This document shows positions 33,759 through 43,079 of a stretch of DNA of 64,000 nucleotides, one piece after another (the stretch's first letter is position 1; each line of letters begins with the position of its first letter). The DNA lies in the NCBI GenBank assembly GCA_021821465.1, contig JAKACM010000005.1:19876-83875 (forward strand). The letters are read 5' to 3'. The notes under the pieces are model-generated. The model was not told the origin of the DNA, did no database searches, and saw only the letters and a program-made list of their open reading frames with translations. A program made the translations under genes and the position numbers. The DNA is from Bacillota bacterium. GTDB lineage: Bacteria > Bacillota > Sulfobacillia > Sulfobacillales > Sulfobacillaceae.

Positions 33759-33917
33759 CGGTCGCCTCCCGCAATCGTGGGAGACCTAAAACGTCAAGAC
33801 CAGACGTACCCGGAGACCTTCGGGCGACCGAATGGGGCTTTTAGCTCGCCCTTTGCGAGTAAAGCTGACATAAAGGTTCCCTCGCAAGAACCCCGGCTTT
33901 AGCGGTGGGGAGTGTCA
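33759..33917 (+). ncRNA. Orphan TnpB guide-RNA (omega-RNA)-like element / IS605 right end
   Basis: A highly structured sequence in the 557-bp gap between the creatininase and aminotransferase genes. Outer stem 33759-33766 with 33823-33830 (8 bp) encloses hairpins 33766-33783 (ctcccgc/gtgggag) and 33791-33807 (acgtc/gacgt). Next comes 33845-33858 (ctcgc/gcgag), and finally aaccccggctttagcggtgg followed by ggagtgtcaa (about 33889-33918). That last block closely resembles the 3' end of IS605-family omega RNAs as I recall them from Deinococcus ISDra2. No tnpA or tnpB is nearby. The guide would be the flanking atcccagtttatt. Confidence 0.6.
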
Positions 33918-34161
33918 AATCCCAGTTTATTGTCAAGCGTGAGAATGACAGTTAGGCTATTCCAGGGTCCGGATCAGAACCTGTCCCGTGCACCACACTT
34001 TATGATTGAATTGACTGGAAGAACTATCGTCAGAGAGTATTCTAGGGGGAATGTTTTCCCTTATAGCGCGGCTAGGGACACATTTCGCAAAAGACGATGT
34101 GCTTAGCCGAAATCCAGAAATTCGAACATGGTTCCCATGTTTAGAAAGGCAGGACCGTAAA

Positions 34162-35364
34162 ATGCTGAAGACATTGTCCCTCGCCGAGAGAGTGCGACAA
34201 TTACATCCGTCGCCGACGATGGCTATTGACTCCAAAGCCAAATCCTTAATCGCGGAGGGAAAGGATGTCGTCAATTTCGGCGCCGGAGAACCGGATTTTG
34301 ATACACCGGAAAATATTCGCCAGGCCGCGATAACTGCAATTAATCACGGACAGACCCGCTATACTGCGGTAGGGGGCATCGAAGCGCTCAAGACGGCAAT
34401 CCAAGAGCGTATTCGCTTGGACACGGGGCTCGAATACCACTCCGACGAAATTTTGGTGTCGGTAGGCGCCAAACATTCTTTATACAATGCCATTATGGCA
34501 CTGGTCGATCCGCAAGACGGAGTGCTCCTGCCTGTTCCTTATTGGGTCACCTATCCCGAACAAATTGCCTTGGCGGGAGGTGTTGCGCAATACGTCGTTT
34601 CCGATCCGAAACAGGAAGGGGCCGTGCATGCAGAGGACATTGCCAATGTCTTGACGGATCGTTCACGAGGGTTGCTCTTGAATTCTCCAAGCAATCCGAG
34701 CGGGGCCGTTATTAACCCCCCGGCCTTGGCCCAGATCGCCCGTTTGGTTTCTGAGCGAGATCTCTGGGTTATCTCCGATGAAATTTATAACCGGCTGGTC
34801 TATGACGACGCGACTCACGTGTCAATCGCCTCTTTTCCGGGAATGCGCGAACGTACCATCCTGATTAACGGTGTATCAAAATCTTATGCCATGACCGGAT
34901 GGCGTATCGGATATGCTGCCGGACCTCAACATATTATCAAGGCCATGACCAGTTTGCAGTCTCAATCGACATCTAATCCGTCGACCATGGCCCAATATGC
35001 CGCGTTGGAGGCTTTAAAGGGACCTCAGGAACAAGTTGAACTGATGCGCCGCGAATTTGACCGCCGGCGGCAATATATTGTGGAGCGAATTAATCAGATT
35101 TCCGGCCTGTCTCTTGATAATCCTAAAGGAGCATTTTATGTGTGGGTGAATATGGCCGCATATAAGAACCGGAAAGTGGGAGGACGTCTTATCAAAAACG
35201 CGGATGACCTGGCTCTGGTCTGGCTCGAGCAGGCAAACGTGGCCGTCGTGCCCGGATCCGGATTTGGCATGCCTGAGCATTTTCGTATTTCTTATGCCAC
35301 GTCCATGGAAAGGATAGAAACCGGGCTAAATCGCATGCAAAGCCTGTTGGAGTCGACTCAATGA
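34162..35364 (+). CDS. aspB: Aspartate aminotransferase family protein (class I/II PLP)
   Basis: Transfers amino groups between aspartate and 2-oxoglutarate (or aromatic/other partners); 400 aa. The small domain begins LSLAERVRQLHPSPTMAIDSK. VNFGAGEPDFDTPENIRQAA, NSPSNPSGAVINPP and the PLP lysine in LINGVSKSYAMTGWRIGYAA are characteristic of Bacillus-type AspB. ATG 34162 was chosen because AAAGGCAGGA precedes it; the frame extends to 34051 but without similarity. Shares ATGA with murD, implying coupling. Confidence 0.93.
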   Translation: MLKTLSLAERVRQLHPSPTMAIDSKAKSLIAEGKDVVNFGAGEPDFDTPENIRQAAITAINHGQTRYTAVGGIEALKTAIQERIRLDTGLEYHSDEILVSVGAKHSLYNAIMALVDPQDGVLLPVPYWVTYPEQIALAGGVAQYVVSDPKQEGAVHAEDIANVLTDRSRGLLLNSPSNPSGAVINPPALAQIARLVSERDLWVISDEIYNRLVYDDATHVSIASFPGMRERTILINGVSKSYAMTGWRIGYAAGPQHIIKAMTSLQSQSTSNPSTMAQYAALEALKGPQEQVELMRREFDRRRQYIVERINQISGLSLDNPKGAFYVWVNMAAYKNRKVGGRLIKNADDLALVWLEQANVAVVPGSGFGMPEHFRISYATSMERIETGLNRMQSLLESTQ

Positions 35365-36725
35365 CGCTCAAACCTAAAGTGGCCATTGTTGGACTAGGGG
35401 TCAACAACAAACCCCTGGTCCCTTTTCTCTATAATCGCGGCATGGAGGTCATTGTCGCGGATAAGAATCCGCCCTCAGAGTTGCAGCGTGCATTGTCCGC
35501 GATGGGGTTGACGGATGTGAAGGTTCTGGGAGGTCAAAACTATTTGGCTGAGTTGTCCTCGATCTCGGATCTCCGGGCTTTGTACTTAACCCCGGGCATG
35601 ATTAAAACCCTTCCGGAAATTGAACAGATGCGAAGACGGGGAACGGAAATAACCTGCGATACTGATGTCTTTTTTCAACAGTGTCCCGCCCCCATCATCG
35701 GAATTACCGGCTCCGCCGGGAAAACCACTACCACGACGCTTGTTTCGCAAGCATTAGCAGCAAAGGGTGAACCCAGGGTCTTCACCGGGGGTAACATTGG
35801 ACATTCATTGTGGGAGGATTGGCCAAATATTACCCGAAACGGCTTGGTTGTGATGGAGTTGTCAAGTTTTCAGCTGGAATTAACCACTCATAGTCCCCAT
35901 GGTGCGGCTGTGCTCAATCTTGCTCCCAACCATTTGGATATTCATGGAACAATGGAGGCTTATGCTCAGGCCAAATCCAATATCTACCGCTATCAGACGC
36001 CCGAGGACTGGGTGGTGCTTCCCCACCCTCCTTCTCTGCTCCAACTGATGACGGCCGAAATTCCGGGGCGTGTAGCCTATTTTGCTTTGCACGATCATGC
36101 TCAAGCAGGCACCTTTGTTTCCGGAGGAAAGGTGATGTACCGGGATTTTTCCGACCACGTGACGAGCTGTTTTCCCGTTTCGGTTATCCAGATACCCGGA
36201 ACTCATAACCTTTTAAATGTGTTGGCGGCCACAGCGATAATAGGCATGGCCCAAGGTGAGATGAGTGCCATGGAGCATGTTCTTTCCGGTTTTTTGGGGG
36301 TGTCTCACCGTTTGGAAAAAGTGCGAATTCATGATAACATTTTATACATCAATGACTCGATCGCCACAGCTCCTGATCGGACAATGGCCGCCTTAGAGGC
36401 TATCAAAGCTTCAGTTGTTTTGCTGGCCGGAGGATATGACAAACAGCTGGATTATGATGAGTTAGGACAGGTCATTGCCCGAAGCTCCGTTCATCATGTC
36501 GTGGTTTTGGGACAGGTGCAGGAAAAATTGGCTCAAGCCATATCCCGTTACAGCACAATCCCGGTTGTGCATGCCGATTCATTGGAAATGGCTGTAAGTT
36601 TGGCCAGGCAAGTCGCCAGAGCCGGAGATGCGGTCTTGTTGTCTCCGGCTGCGGCAAGTTACGATATGTTCAGGAACTTTGAAGAGCGTGGGGAAAGGTT
36701 TCGCGAGATTGTGGAGGGTTTTTAG
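35361..36725 (+). CDS. murD: UDP-N-acetylmuramoylalanine-D-glutamate ligase (MurD)
   Basis: Mur ligase adding D-glutamate to UDP-MurNAc-L-Ala; 454 aa. The ATP loop GITGSAGKTTTTTLVSQAL (about residue 113), MELSSFQLE, LNLAPNHLDIHGTMEAYAQAKSNI (Mur-ligase signature) and INDSIATAPDRTMAALEA are visible, together with GGYDKQLDYDELGQ near the end. It lies outside any dcw cluster and is coupled to an aminotransferase gene, so it may be a second or relocated murD. Starts within the aspB stop codon. Confidence 0.92.
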   Translation: MTLKPKVAIVGLGVNNKPLVPFLYNRGMEVIVADKNPPSELQRALSAMGLTDVKVLGGQNYLAELSSISDLRALYLTPGMIKTLPEIEQMRRRGTEITCDTDVFFQQCPAPIIGITGSAGKTTTTTLVSQALAAKGEPRVFTGGNIGHSLWEDWPNITRNGLVVMELSSFQLELTTHSPHGAAVLNLAPNHLDIHGTMEAYAQAKSNIYRYQTPEDWVVLPHPPSLLQLMTAEIPGRVAYFALHDHAQAGTFVSGGKVMYRDFSDHVTSCFPVSVIQIPGTHNLLNVLAATAIIGMAQGEMSAMEHVLSGFLGVSHRLEKVRIHDNILYINDSIATAPDRTMAALEAIKASVVLLAGGYDKQLDYDELGQVIARSSVHHVVVLGQVQEKLAQAISRYSTIPVVHADSLEMAVSLARQVARAGDAVLLSPAAASYDMFRNFEERGERFREIVEGF

Positions 36726-36759
36726 GGAACGGAAGTACCATTTTTAGGAGGGCTTTATA

Positions 36760-38583
36760 GTGGAACGGCGCGACGTACGTAACATAGCCATTATTGCTCA
36801 CGTGGATCACGGTAAAACAACTTTAGTTGATGCCATGTTGCGGCAAAGCGGAATTTTTCGGGATCCATCCCAAATGGCGGATAGGGTTCTTGATTCCAAT
36901 GATTTAGAGCGTGAGCGTGGCATTACAATTTTATCCAAAACAACGGCGGTTCATTATGAAGATACAATAATAAACATCGTTGATACTCCCGGACATGCCG
37001 ACTTTGGCGGTGAAGTGGAGCGAATCTTGAGTATGGTAGACGGCGCACTGTTAGTAGTGGACGCTAATGAGGGACCGATGCCACAAACGCGATATGTCCT
37101 GCACAAGGCGTTGAGTGCCGGAATTAAACCCATTGTGGTTCTTAACAAAATGGACCGGGACGGGGCCAGGCCCCACGAAGTGGTAGATCAGGTATTGGAA
37201 CTCTTTATTGATTTGGAAGCGTCGGATGATCAGCTGGAATTTCCTGTTCTTTATGCCTCCGCTAAACAAGGGGTGGCATCGACCGAAGCCGTTCTTCCGG
37301 AAAACGGGAATTTAGGGGCATTGTTCCGCACAATTCTCAACGAAATCCCTTTTCCTGTTGGCGATGAACAAGGTTCTTTGCAAATTTTGGCCACGACCTT
37401 GGAGCATGACGATTATTTGGGGAGGATGGTGATCGGACGAGTCACTCAAGGACAGGTTTCGGTGAACCAAACGGTAGGAATTGTCAATCATGAGGGTGAT
37501 GTCAGGCGGGCGAGACTCAGCAAGATTTTTGGTCGCATCGGTTTAAAACGGGTAGAGTTGGAAGCCGCGACTGTGGGCGACATTGTGACATTGGCCGGAT
37601 TACCTGACGTAACTATCGGTGAGACAATCACTGACGCCGACAATCCGGAACCTTTGCCCCCCATAATTGTTGATGAGCCGACACTCACGATATTAATAGG
37701 TGTCAATACGAGTCCGTTTTCGGGACAGGAAGGACAATACGTTACGTCACGGCATTTGCGCGAGAGACTCTTCCGTGAACAAGAACGAAACGTCGCCTTA
37801 AGAGTGGAAGACACCAAGGATGCCGAGGTGTTTCGGGTCTCGGGACGCGGGGAGTTGCACTTGGGAATTTTGTTGGAACAAATGCGACGTGAAGGTTATG
37901 AAATGGAAGTTTCCAAACCGGAAGTGATTTTGCACAAGTCCTCAGAGGGCGAGTGGGTGGAACCGTTTGAACATCTTTACCTTGATGTGCCGGATGAGTA
38001 TGTGGGACCGGTGATGGAACTTTTGGGCCCCCGCAAGGCGGAAATGACTCACATGGGCCAAGCCGGGCCTAATCAAACCCGTTTGGAATTTGTAATTCCG
38101 GCCCGAGGTTTATTGGGATTTCGCACCGCTTTCGTTAACCAAACTCGAGGCTATGGTATTATGAACCACCTATTTGAGGGTTATCGTCCCTACGGCGGAG
38201 CGATTGATGAGGCCCCTAGGGGAGCTCTCATTGCCATAGAGGATGGTGTGACGACCTCTTATGCCTTGGACAATGCTCAACAACGGGGGACTCTATTTAT
38301 TGGCCCCGGAGTGTCTGTGTATACCGGCATGGTTGTGGGCGAGAACAGTAGGCCAACGGATCTGGAACTCAACGTCTGCAAAAGGAAGCATGTGACCAAT
38401 ATGCGCAGTTCCACCGCTGACGAAGCCGTTCGCTTGACTCCTCCGAGGCCCTTGACTCTGGATTTAGCCTTGGAATATGTGAAATCGGATGAACTGGTGG
38501 AAATTACCCCCAAGTCAATTAGGTTGCGGAAGGCTACGCTCGACAAGACATTACGCAAACGGGAAAAGATCCAAAAAATATAG
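36760..38583 (+). CDS. typA: Translational GTPase TypA/BipA
   Basis: Ribosome-associated GTPase involved in stress and cold adaptation and 50S assembly; 607 aa. G motifs are [15 protein letters not shown] (G1), ERGITILSK (G2), [14 protein letters not shown] (G3) and [11 protein letters not shown] (G4). The C-terminal TypA region contains [40 protein letters not shown] and the end [19 protein letters not shown] start with TAGGAGGG upstream. Followed 23 bp later by dnaE. Confidence 0.97.
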   Translation: MERRDVRNIAIIAHVDHGKTTLVDAMLRQSGIFRDPSQMADRVLDSNDLERERGITILSKTTAVHYEDTIINIVDTPGHADFGGEVERILSMVDGALLVVDANEGPMPQTRYVLHKALSAGIKPIVVLNKMDRDGARPHEVVDQVLELFIDLEASDDQLEFPVLYASAKQGVASTEAVLPENGNLGALFRTILNEIPFPVGDEQGSLQILATTLEHDDYLGRMVIGRVTQGQVSVNQTVGIVNHEGDVRRARLSKIFGRIGLKRVELEAATVGDIVTLAGLPDVTIGETITDADNPEPLPPIIVDEPTLTILIGVNTSPFSGQEGQYVTSRHLRERLFREQERNVALRVEDTKDAEVFRVSGRGELHLGILLEQMRREGYEMEVSKPEVILHKSSEGEWVEPFEHLYLDVPDEYVGPVMELLGPRKAEMTHMGQAGPNQTRLEFVIPARGLLGFRTAFVNQTRGYGIMNHLFEGYRPYGGAIDEAPRGALIAIEDGVTTSYALDNAQQRGTLFIGPGVSVYTGMVVGENSRPTDLELNVCKRKHVTNMRSSTADEAVRLTPPRPLTLDLALEYVKSDELVEITPKSIRLRKATLDKTLRKREKIQKI

Positions 38584-38606
38584 AGGAGGAAGGTCGGGAC
38601 TGGCCG

Positions 38607-41378
38607 GTGCAGTCTTTTCCCTTGCTCAACATATGGTCGGCGTATTCTCTCTTGCAATCTGCCTGGGATTTGTCTACCGGGATTGTCGAACTGGAGAATG
38701 CGGGTTTTAAGTCCGCAGGCTTGGCTGATTATTATTCCTTAGCGGGAGCAGAGCATTTCGAGTATGAGGCCCAATCCCACAACATTCAGGCGTGGCTCGG
38801 CGTGAGTGTGGCTTGCGAGGCCGGAGGCGAGCCATTCTTGGGCTCACTATATGCCCTTGATCATACGGGTTGGCAAAAATTGTGCCAACTTGCCGGTCGT
38901 CGAGAAGCGGTTGTAAGTCTTGAAGAGGTGGCATCGTCCCATCTTTTGCTTCTCTTGTGGAGGGAAACGAGGGCCTTTTGGGACGCAGCTTTTTCCTATA
39001 TTCGATCCCTGGGGTTCGGTGCCTTCGTAGAGGAATTATTACCCTCTGAGACGCCCCATGGCATCCAATGGGTGCCTTCTTATCCCATTCGTTTTAACCG
39101 GCGGGCGGATGCCGTGGAAGCTTATCGTCTTTTGACCCGGTTAGGAGATTATGAGCCACGAACCCGTGCTCTGGCCGTACCGGAACTTTCGGAGGCTTTG
39201 GCGAATTATCCTCAGTCATGGTCAGCTTCCTTGTTTCGGGAAAATGCTCCTCGCGTCCTCCCCCGCCAGAATTTCTATATGCCCAAATTCACCCAGGTAG
39301 ACGTAGACGATGGCAGAATGTTACGGGAAATGGCTCGGATGCGACTCAGTCATTGGCATCCCGAGCCCATTGTCAAGTATACTCAACGCCTGGAACAGGA
39401 ATTAGAAGTTATTACCCAACTGGGATTTTCCTCGTATTTTCTCATCGTTGAAGATTTGGTTCGATATGCCGGTGATAACCATATTGCTACCGGACCCGGA
39501 CGCGGTTCTGCGGCGGGGAGCTTGGTGGCCAAGGTTTTGGGTATCACCCGGGTGGATCCCATAAAACACGGTCTCATCTTCGAAAGATTTCTGAATCCTC
39601 ATCGACACAACCTACCCGACATTGATCTGGATGTAGACCATCTTAAGCGCAATCAATTGCTTGCCTACCTAAGACGGCGTTGGGGCAGGGAGTATGTCGG
39701 GCAGATTGGGACCTATGGGAGTTTAGGAGCCAGGGCCGCTCTGCGGGATGTCGCAAGAGTTCTTCGCATTCCCGGCGAACAAGTCAACCGAGTGTTGGAA
39801 AAAAGCCGTTTGACGTCCGGAATGCATTTAGAAGACGGAGGAGAAGTCCTGAGGGAGACCGTCATGAAGGTTGATCCCGGTGGACAATGGTGGAAAATCA
39901 GTAGGCTTTTGGAAGGATTGCCTCGCCATGCCTCGATTCATGCCGCAGGGGTGGTACTGTCGAATCGCCCCCTTAAGGAGCTAATCCCTTGCACCGAGGA
40001 CGATGAAGGAAATCTTGTGACCCAAATGGACATGGATTCGGTACAGCGGCTGGGCTTGTTGAAACTTGACTTGTTGGGATTGCGCACTTTGAGTGTCATG
40101 GACCGAATTCATGCCCGTTTTGGAGACCATTTTGATTCTGTCGACCATAAAGACCCGCGCACATTGAACCTCTTGGGAAGAGGCGATACCGATGCCATAT
40201 TTCAACTCGATGGGAAAGGCGTGCGCGTTTTGCTGCAACGACTCAAGCCCCAATCGGCCGAAGATGTCATCGATGTGGTGGCATTATACCGCCCTGGTCC
40301 CATGGATACCTTGGAAACCTATTTGCTTAGGCGTCAGGGCTCGAGCGAGATGCCTCATGATATTTTAGGAAATTTGTGTCACGATACATTTGGGGTGATG
40401 GTCTACCAGGAGCAATTAATGATGTTGGTGCAGCAAGTAGCCGGTTATTCTCTGGCCGAAGCCGACTTATTTCGCCGTGCTGTGAGTAAGAAAGATCATG
40501 ATGCACTGCAGGAAATGTCCTCGGATTTTGCCCAGAGATGTCGCGTGCGGGGGTTGTCCTCGGCGGAAATAAAAGGTCTTTGGCACCGAATCCTGGCCTT
40601 CGGCGATTATGGATTCAACAAATCACATGCGGCCGCCTATGGCCTACTCAGTTATTATATGGCATTCTTAAAGACTCACTATCCCCTCGACTTCTGGGCT
40701 GCCGAATTCAGCACCGTCGGTGCCGAACGCTTAGAGTACGAGATGAGTGTGGCAGTGTCCCAAGGTGTGATCATCCTTCCTCCCGATATCCGTTATAGCC
40801 AGGTAGATTTTCAGGCCGTCGAGGACGAAATGGTTGTGGGGGGATTATCTATGATTCGCGGTATGAATTCCTTGGTTGCGGAGGAGATTGAGCTAGAGCG
40901 AAAGAAATCAGGGCCTTACCAAACACAACAGCAAGCCTATAATCGAATCAAGAAAAATCTCGGCCCACGGATAGCCGATTTGTTGGAAGAGTCCGGCTGT
41001 TTCTCTTCTCTGCCCGGAAAGATTGTGCATACGGGACAGCTCGAATTGTTTTCCGATGCTCCGAGTACCGGGAGTACTCCCATGATAATTGACGCCGTGA
41101 AGAGCTTTGGGTTCCCTTGGCCTCACGCCGTAGGGCCAATTTACATTCGTATAACCGGCCCAATCGATGTAAAATGGTGGCAAAGGACGTTGTCCCGGGT
41201 TGCGGAAAGATTTCCGGGGTCCTCTTCGGTTGTGATTGGTAACAAAGAGGGGCGGGCTTATCGATTGGATGCCGTAGCTTTAGAACCCACGTGGAGGAGT
41301 TTAGACGCCATCCGGCAAATTCCAACAGTGGCGGCTTGTGGACGACGCGTTGAATCTAAAGAGAGGTGGTCAATTTGA
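38607..41378 (+). CDS. dnaE: DNA polymerase III alpha subunit (DnaE), short, PHP-degenerate
   Basis: C-family replicative polymerase of 923 aa, shorter than the usual about 1100. Catalytic palm aspartates are in LPDIDLDVDHLKR, with GPGRGSAAGSLVAKVLGITR and YRPGPMD nearby. A consensus beta-clamp motif QLELF lies at about residues 810-814. The N-terminal PHP domain has lost its metal ligands: NIWSAYSLL replaces HxHSxYSLL and LADYYSLAG replaces LTDHG. No OB-fold of normal length is seen at the C-terminus. GTG 38607 aligns with the family start, though GAGGAGGA is 16 nt away. Possibly a DnaE1/DnaE3-like accessory polymerase. Confidence 0.92.
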   Translation: MQSFPLLNIWSAYSLLQSAWDLSTGIVELENAGFKSAGLADYYSLAGAEHFEYEAQSHNIQAWLGVSVACEAGGEPFLGSLYALDHTGWQKLCQLAGRREAVVSLEEVASSHLLLLLWRETRAFWDAAFSYIRSLGFGAFVEELLPSETPHGIQWVPSYPIRFNRRADAVEAYRLLTRLGDYEPRTRALAVPELSEALANYPQSWSASLFRENAPRVLPRQNFYMPKFTQVDVDDGRMLREMARMRLSHWHPEPIVKYTQRLEQELEVITQLGFSSYFLIVEDLVRYAGDNHIATGPGRGSAAGSLVAKVLGITRVDPIKHGLIFERFLNPHRHNLPDIDLDVDHLKRNQLLAYLRRRWGREYVGQIGTYGSLGARAALRDVARVLRIPGEQVNRVLEKSRLTSGMHLEDGGEVLRETVMKVDPGGQWWKISRLLEGLPRHASIHAAGVVLSNRPLKELIPCTEDDEGNLVTQMDMDSVQRLGLLKLDLLGLRTLSVMDRIHARFGDHFDSVDHKDPRTLNLLGRGDTDAIFQLDGKGVRVLLQRLKPQSAEDVIDVVALYRPGPMDTLETYLLRRQGSSEMPHDILGNLCHDTFGVMVYQEQLMMLVQQVAGYSLAEADLFRRAVSKKDHDALQEMSSDFAQRCRVRGLSSAEIKGLWHRILAFGDYGFNKSHAAAYGLLSYYMAFLKTHYPLDFWAAEFSTVGAERLEYEMSVAVSQGVIILPPDIRYSQVDFQAVEDEMVVGGLSMIRGMNSLVAEEIELERKKSGPYQTQQQAYNRIKKNLGPRIADLLEESGCFSSLPGKIVHTGQLELFSDAPSTGSTPMIIDAVKSFGFPWPHAVGPIYIRITGPIDVKWWQRTLSRVAERFPGSSSVVIGNKEGRAYRLDAVALEPTWRSLDAIRQIPTVAACGRRVESKERWSI

Positions 41379-41911
41379 GCAAGGTAACGCGAGAAGAGCT
41401 CGTGCAACACTTAACTCCTCCCCCGGGGATTACTATTCCCCCTTATCCGGCCAAACGAGATAAGATTTACAGATTATCTTTGGTGTTGGTAGGACTCGGC
41501 TTGGCTGCAGAGGGGATAAGCGGCATTTTTGGAATGACCCAGGCGCAATTCTGGATTCAAGGCGCAATTAGCCTTATTTTCATCATATCCGGATGGACGT
41601 TTCTGGTCTGGCTGAAACAATGGCGGTGGATTGTGCGTGCGATGGTCGTGCTCGGCCTCATTGTGTGGCCATTTGGGTCTTTGGAAGCATGGGCGCTGTC
41701 CTTGGTTGCGGGCGCAATTATGGCAGCTAAGGAGACGCATTGTTTCCATTTTTGGGCCGGTCGTGTAATACCATGGTACACTTTGATTTTAGGGGTGCTT
41801 TTGGTGGCCGGATTACCCCAACCTTACATGGGTGTCGGCTGGCTGGGACTCGCGGTCTTGTGGATGAGTTTGGCCATGGGACGGTCTAAGCTTCCTTTGT
41901 TTGAAGTTTGA
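41375..41911 (+). CDS. DUF2301-family integral membrane protein
   Basis: About 178 aa with five hydrophobic segments (roughly residues 35-55, 62-82, 88-104, 108-122 and 133-165). The segment AAKETHCFHFWAGRVIPWYT matches the conserved region of DUF2301, a family of unknown function known mainly from cyanobacteria and Firmicutes. TTG 41375 is favoured because GAGAGGTGG lies 6 nt upstream; it overlaps the dnaE stop. Function unknown. Confidence 0.7.
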   Translation: MSKVTREELVQHLTPPPGITIPPYPAKRDKIYRLSLVLVGLGLAAEGISGIFGMTQAQFWIQGAISLIFIISGWTFLVWLKQWRWIVRAMVVLGLIVWPFGSLEAWALSLVAGAIMAAKETHCFHFWAGRVIPWYTLILGVLLVAGLPQPYMGVGWLGLAVLWMSLAMGRSKLPLFEV

Positions 41912-42087
41912 GGCTGCCCGATGAAAGGATCTATCCTCGTATCATGCCTGCCCGATACTCCGGTTGCGAGCGGAAAAAGCGGCCTGACGTATTACAAAAA
42001 GCATAATGGCGGCGCCAGGAAAAACTGACGCCGGCAGCAGTAGAGAAGTTGGTGGTTAACGTATCATAACTATATACATTAATCCCT

Positions 42088-42672
42088 TTAATAGAATTCG
42101 GGGGGGCGTGATGCTTCTTCGTGGACACCCAACTGGGCATTAACGTATCGGGCGGCGGCAAATAGCACGTCAGATAAACGGTTGACGAATGTCAGAACAG
42201 CATGCGGCGTGCTTTCCATTTTATTCAGGGCCCATATTTCACGCTCGGCTCGACGGCACACAGTTGTGCAGACATATAGACTCGTGGCAGCTAAGGTGCC
42301 TTCGGGAATGGTAAAAGGTTTCCAAGGAGGTGTGTTAGTGCGTAATAGATCGGCCAACTGCTCCAGTTGCTTGGTCAAATTGTCTGGTGTGGAGACTTGC
42401 GCTTCGGAATTCAGTGTGGTGGACAAATCGCGCCCGACCATAAATAATCGGTGCTGAAGGTCGTGGAGAAATTTCTCTAAAACCTCCCATTCCTTTGGAG
42501 GCACTTGAGGCCTCGACTGGACCAAATATGCTCGCGCTTGACCGATAAATGCATTGAGTTCATAAAGCGTGCCATATGCATTGACTCTTTGTGAGTGTTT
42601 TTCAATCTTCTTTCCTTTGCTCAGATGGGTAACCCCTGTGTCGCCATTCCGGGTATACAGTCGGCTCGGCAT
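42088..42672 (-). CDS. Cob(I)yrinic acid a,c-diamide adenosyltransferase, PduO type
   Basis: Transfers the adenosyl group of ATP to Co(I) corrinoid; 194 aa. The ATP motif YTRNGDTGVTHLSKGKKIEKH is at residues 6-26, with VCRRAEREIWAL (RRAER) and FVNRLSDVLFAAARY further on. The conserved Asp in the AYGTxDELN motif is Tyr here (AYGTLYELNAFIG), a single-base GAT to TAT change. AAAGGAG ribosome site upstream. Convergent with the DUF2301 gene, single gene on the minus strand. Confidence 0.9.
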   Translation of the reverse strand: MPSRLYTRNGDTGVTHLSKGKKIEKHSQRVNAYGTLYELNAFIGQARAYLVQSRPQVPPKEWEVLEKFLHDLQHRLFMVGRDLSTTLNSEAQVSTPDNLTKQLEQLADLLRTNTPPWKPFTIPEGTLAATSLYVCTTVCRRAEREIWALNKMESTPHAVLTFVNRLSDVLFAAARYVNAQLGVHEEASRPPEFY

Positions 42673-42872
42673 AGATAACTACTCCTTTCCGAGATCTTTA
42701 TAATGAACGAGCCTTTTGGGGAGTCTCTGGCCCGTGGGTGATGCTAGAAATCCCCATTAATATTACCATATCTTCGCCATTTCTCTTGACTGGAAATGAC
42801 CCGAATCCCGCCCTCTTCGCGACACAACACTCGCCTAGGGCCGGGGTCTCGGAGTGAGTCAGTGGTTTGCCC

Positions 42873-43076
42873 CTAACCTTCTTGGTTGACGGTCAAAATG
42901 AGAGTTCCGTTGTGCAAATCATGAACAATGGCATTGGTGATCCGGGTCAGCCACATCGCGATCCGTTCTCGTTCCTGGTCGTCTTCGGCTATGAAAATGG
43001 GGGCCATGCCACCGGATACCGACTCTCTTCGGGTTGTGACAATCGCGAACATTACGGGTGTCGGTGCATCAGCCAA
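42873..43076 (-). CDS. Small partner ('capping complex subunit') of YIEGIA protein
   Basis: A 67-aa protein: ADAPTPVMFAIVTTRRESVS, GGMAPIFIAEDDQERERIAM, WLTRITNAIVHDLHNGTLIL. I recognise it as the short protein consistently encoded after YIEGIA-family membrane proteins in spore formers and named in databases as a capping complex subunit for YIEGIA. TTG start with AGAGGAGA ribosome site that overlaps the end of the upstream gene, so translation is coupled. Its biochemical role is unknown. Confidence 0.75.
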   Translation of the reverse strand: MADAPTPVMFAIVTTRRESVSGGMAPIFIAEDDQERERIAMWLTRITNAIVHDLHNGTLILTVNQEG

Positions 43077-43079
43077 TGT

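Noticed and set aside
34040..34080. Hairpin agggggaa/ttttccct upstream of aspB as a riboswitch
   Set aside because: Short G-U-rich stem with no conserved riboswitch sequence.
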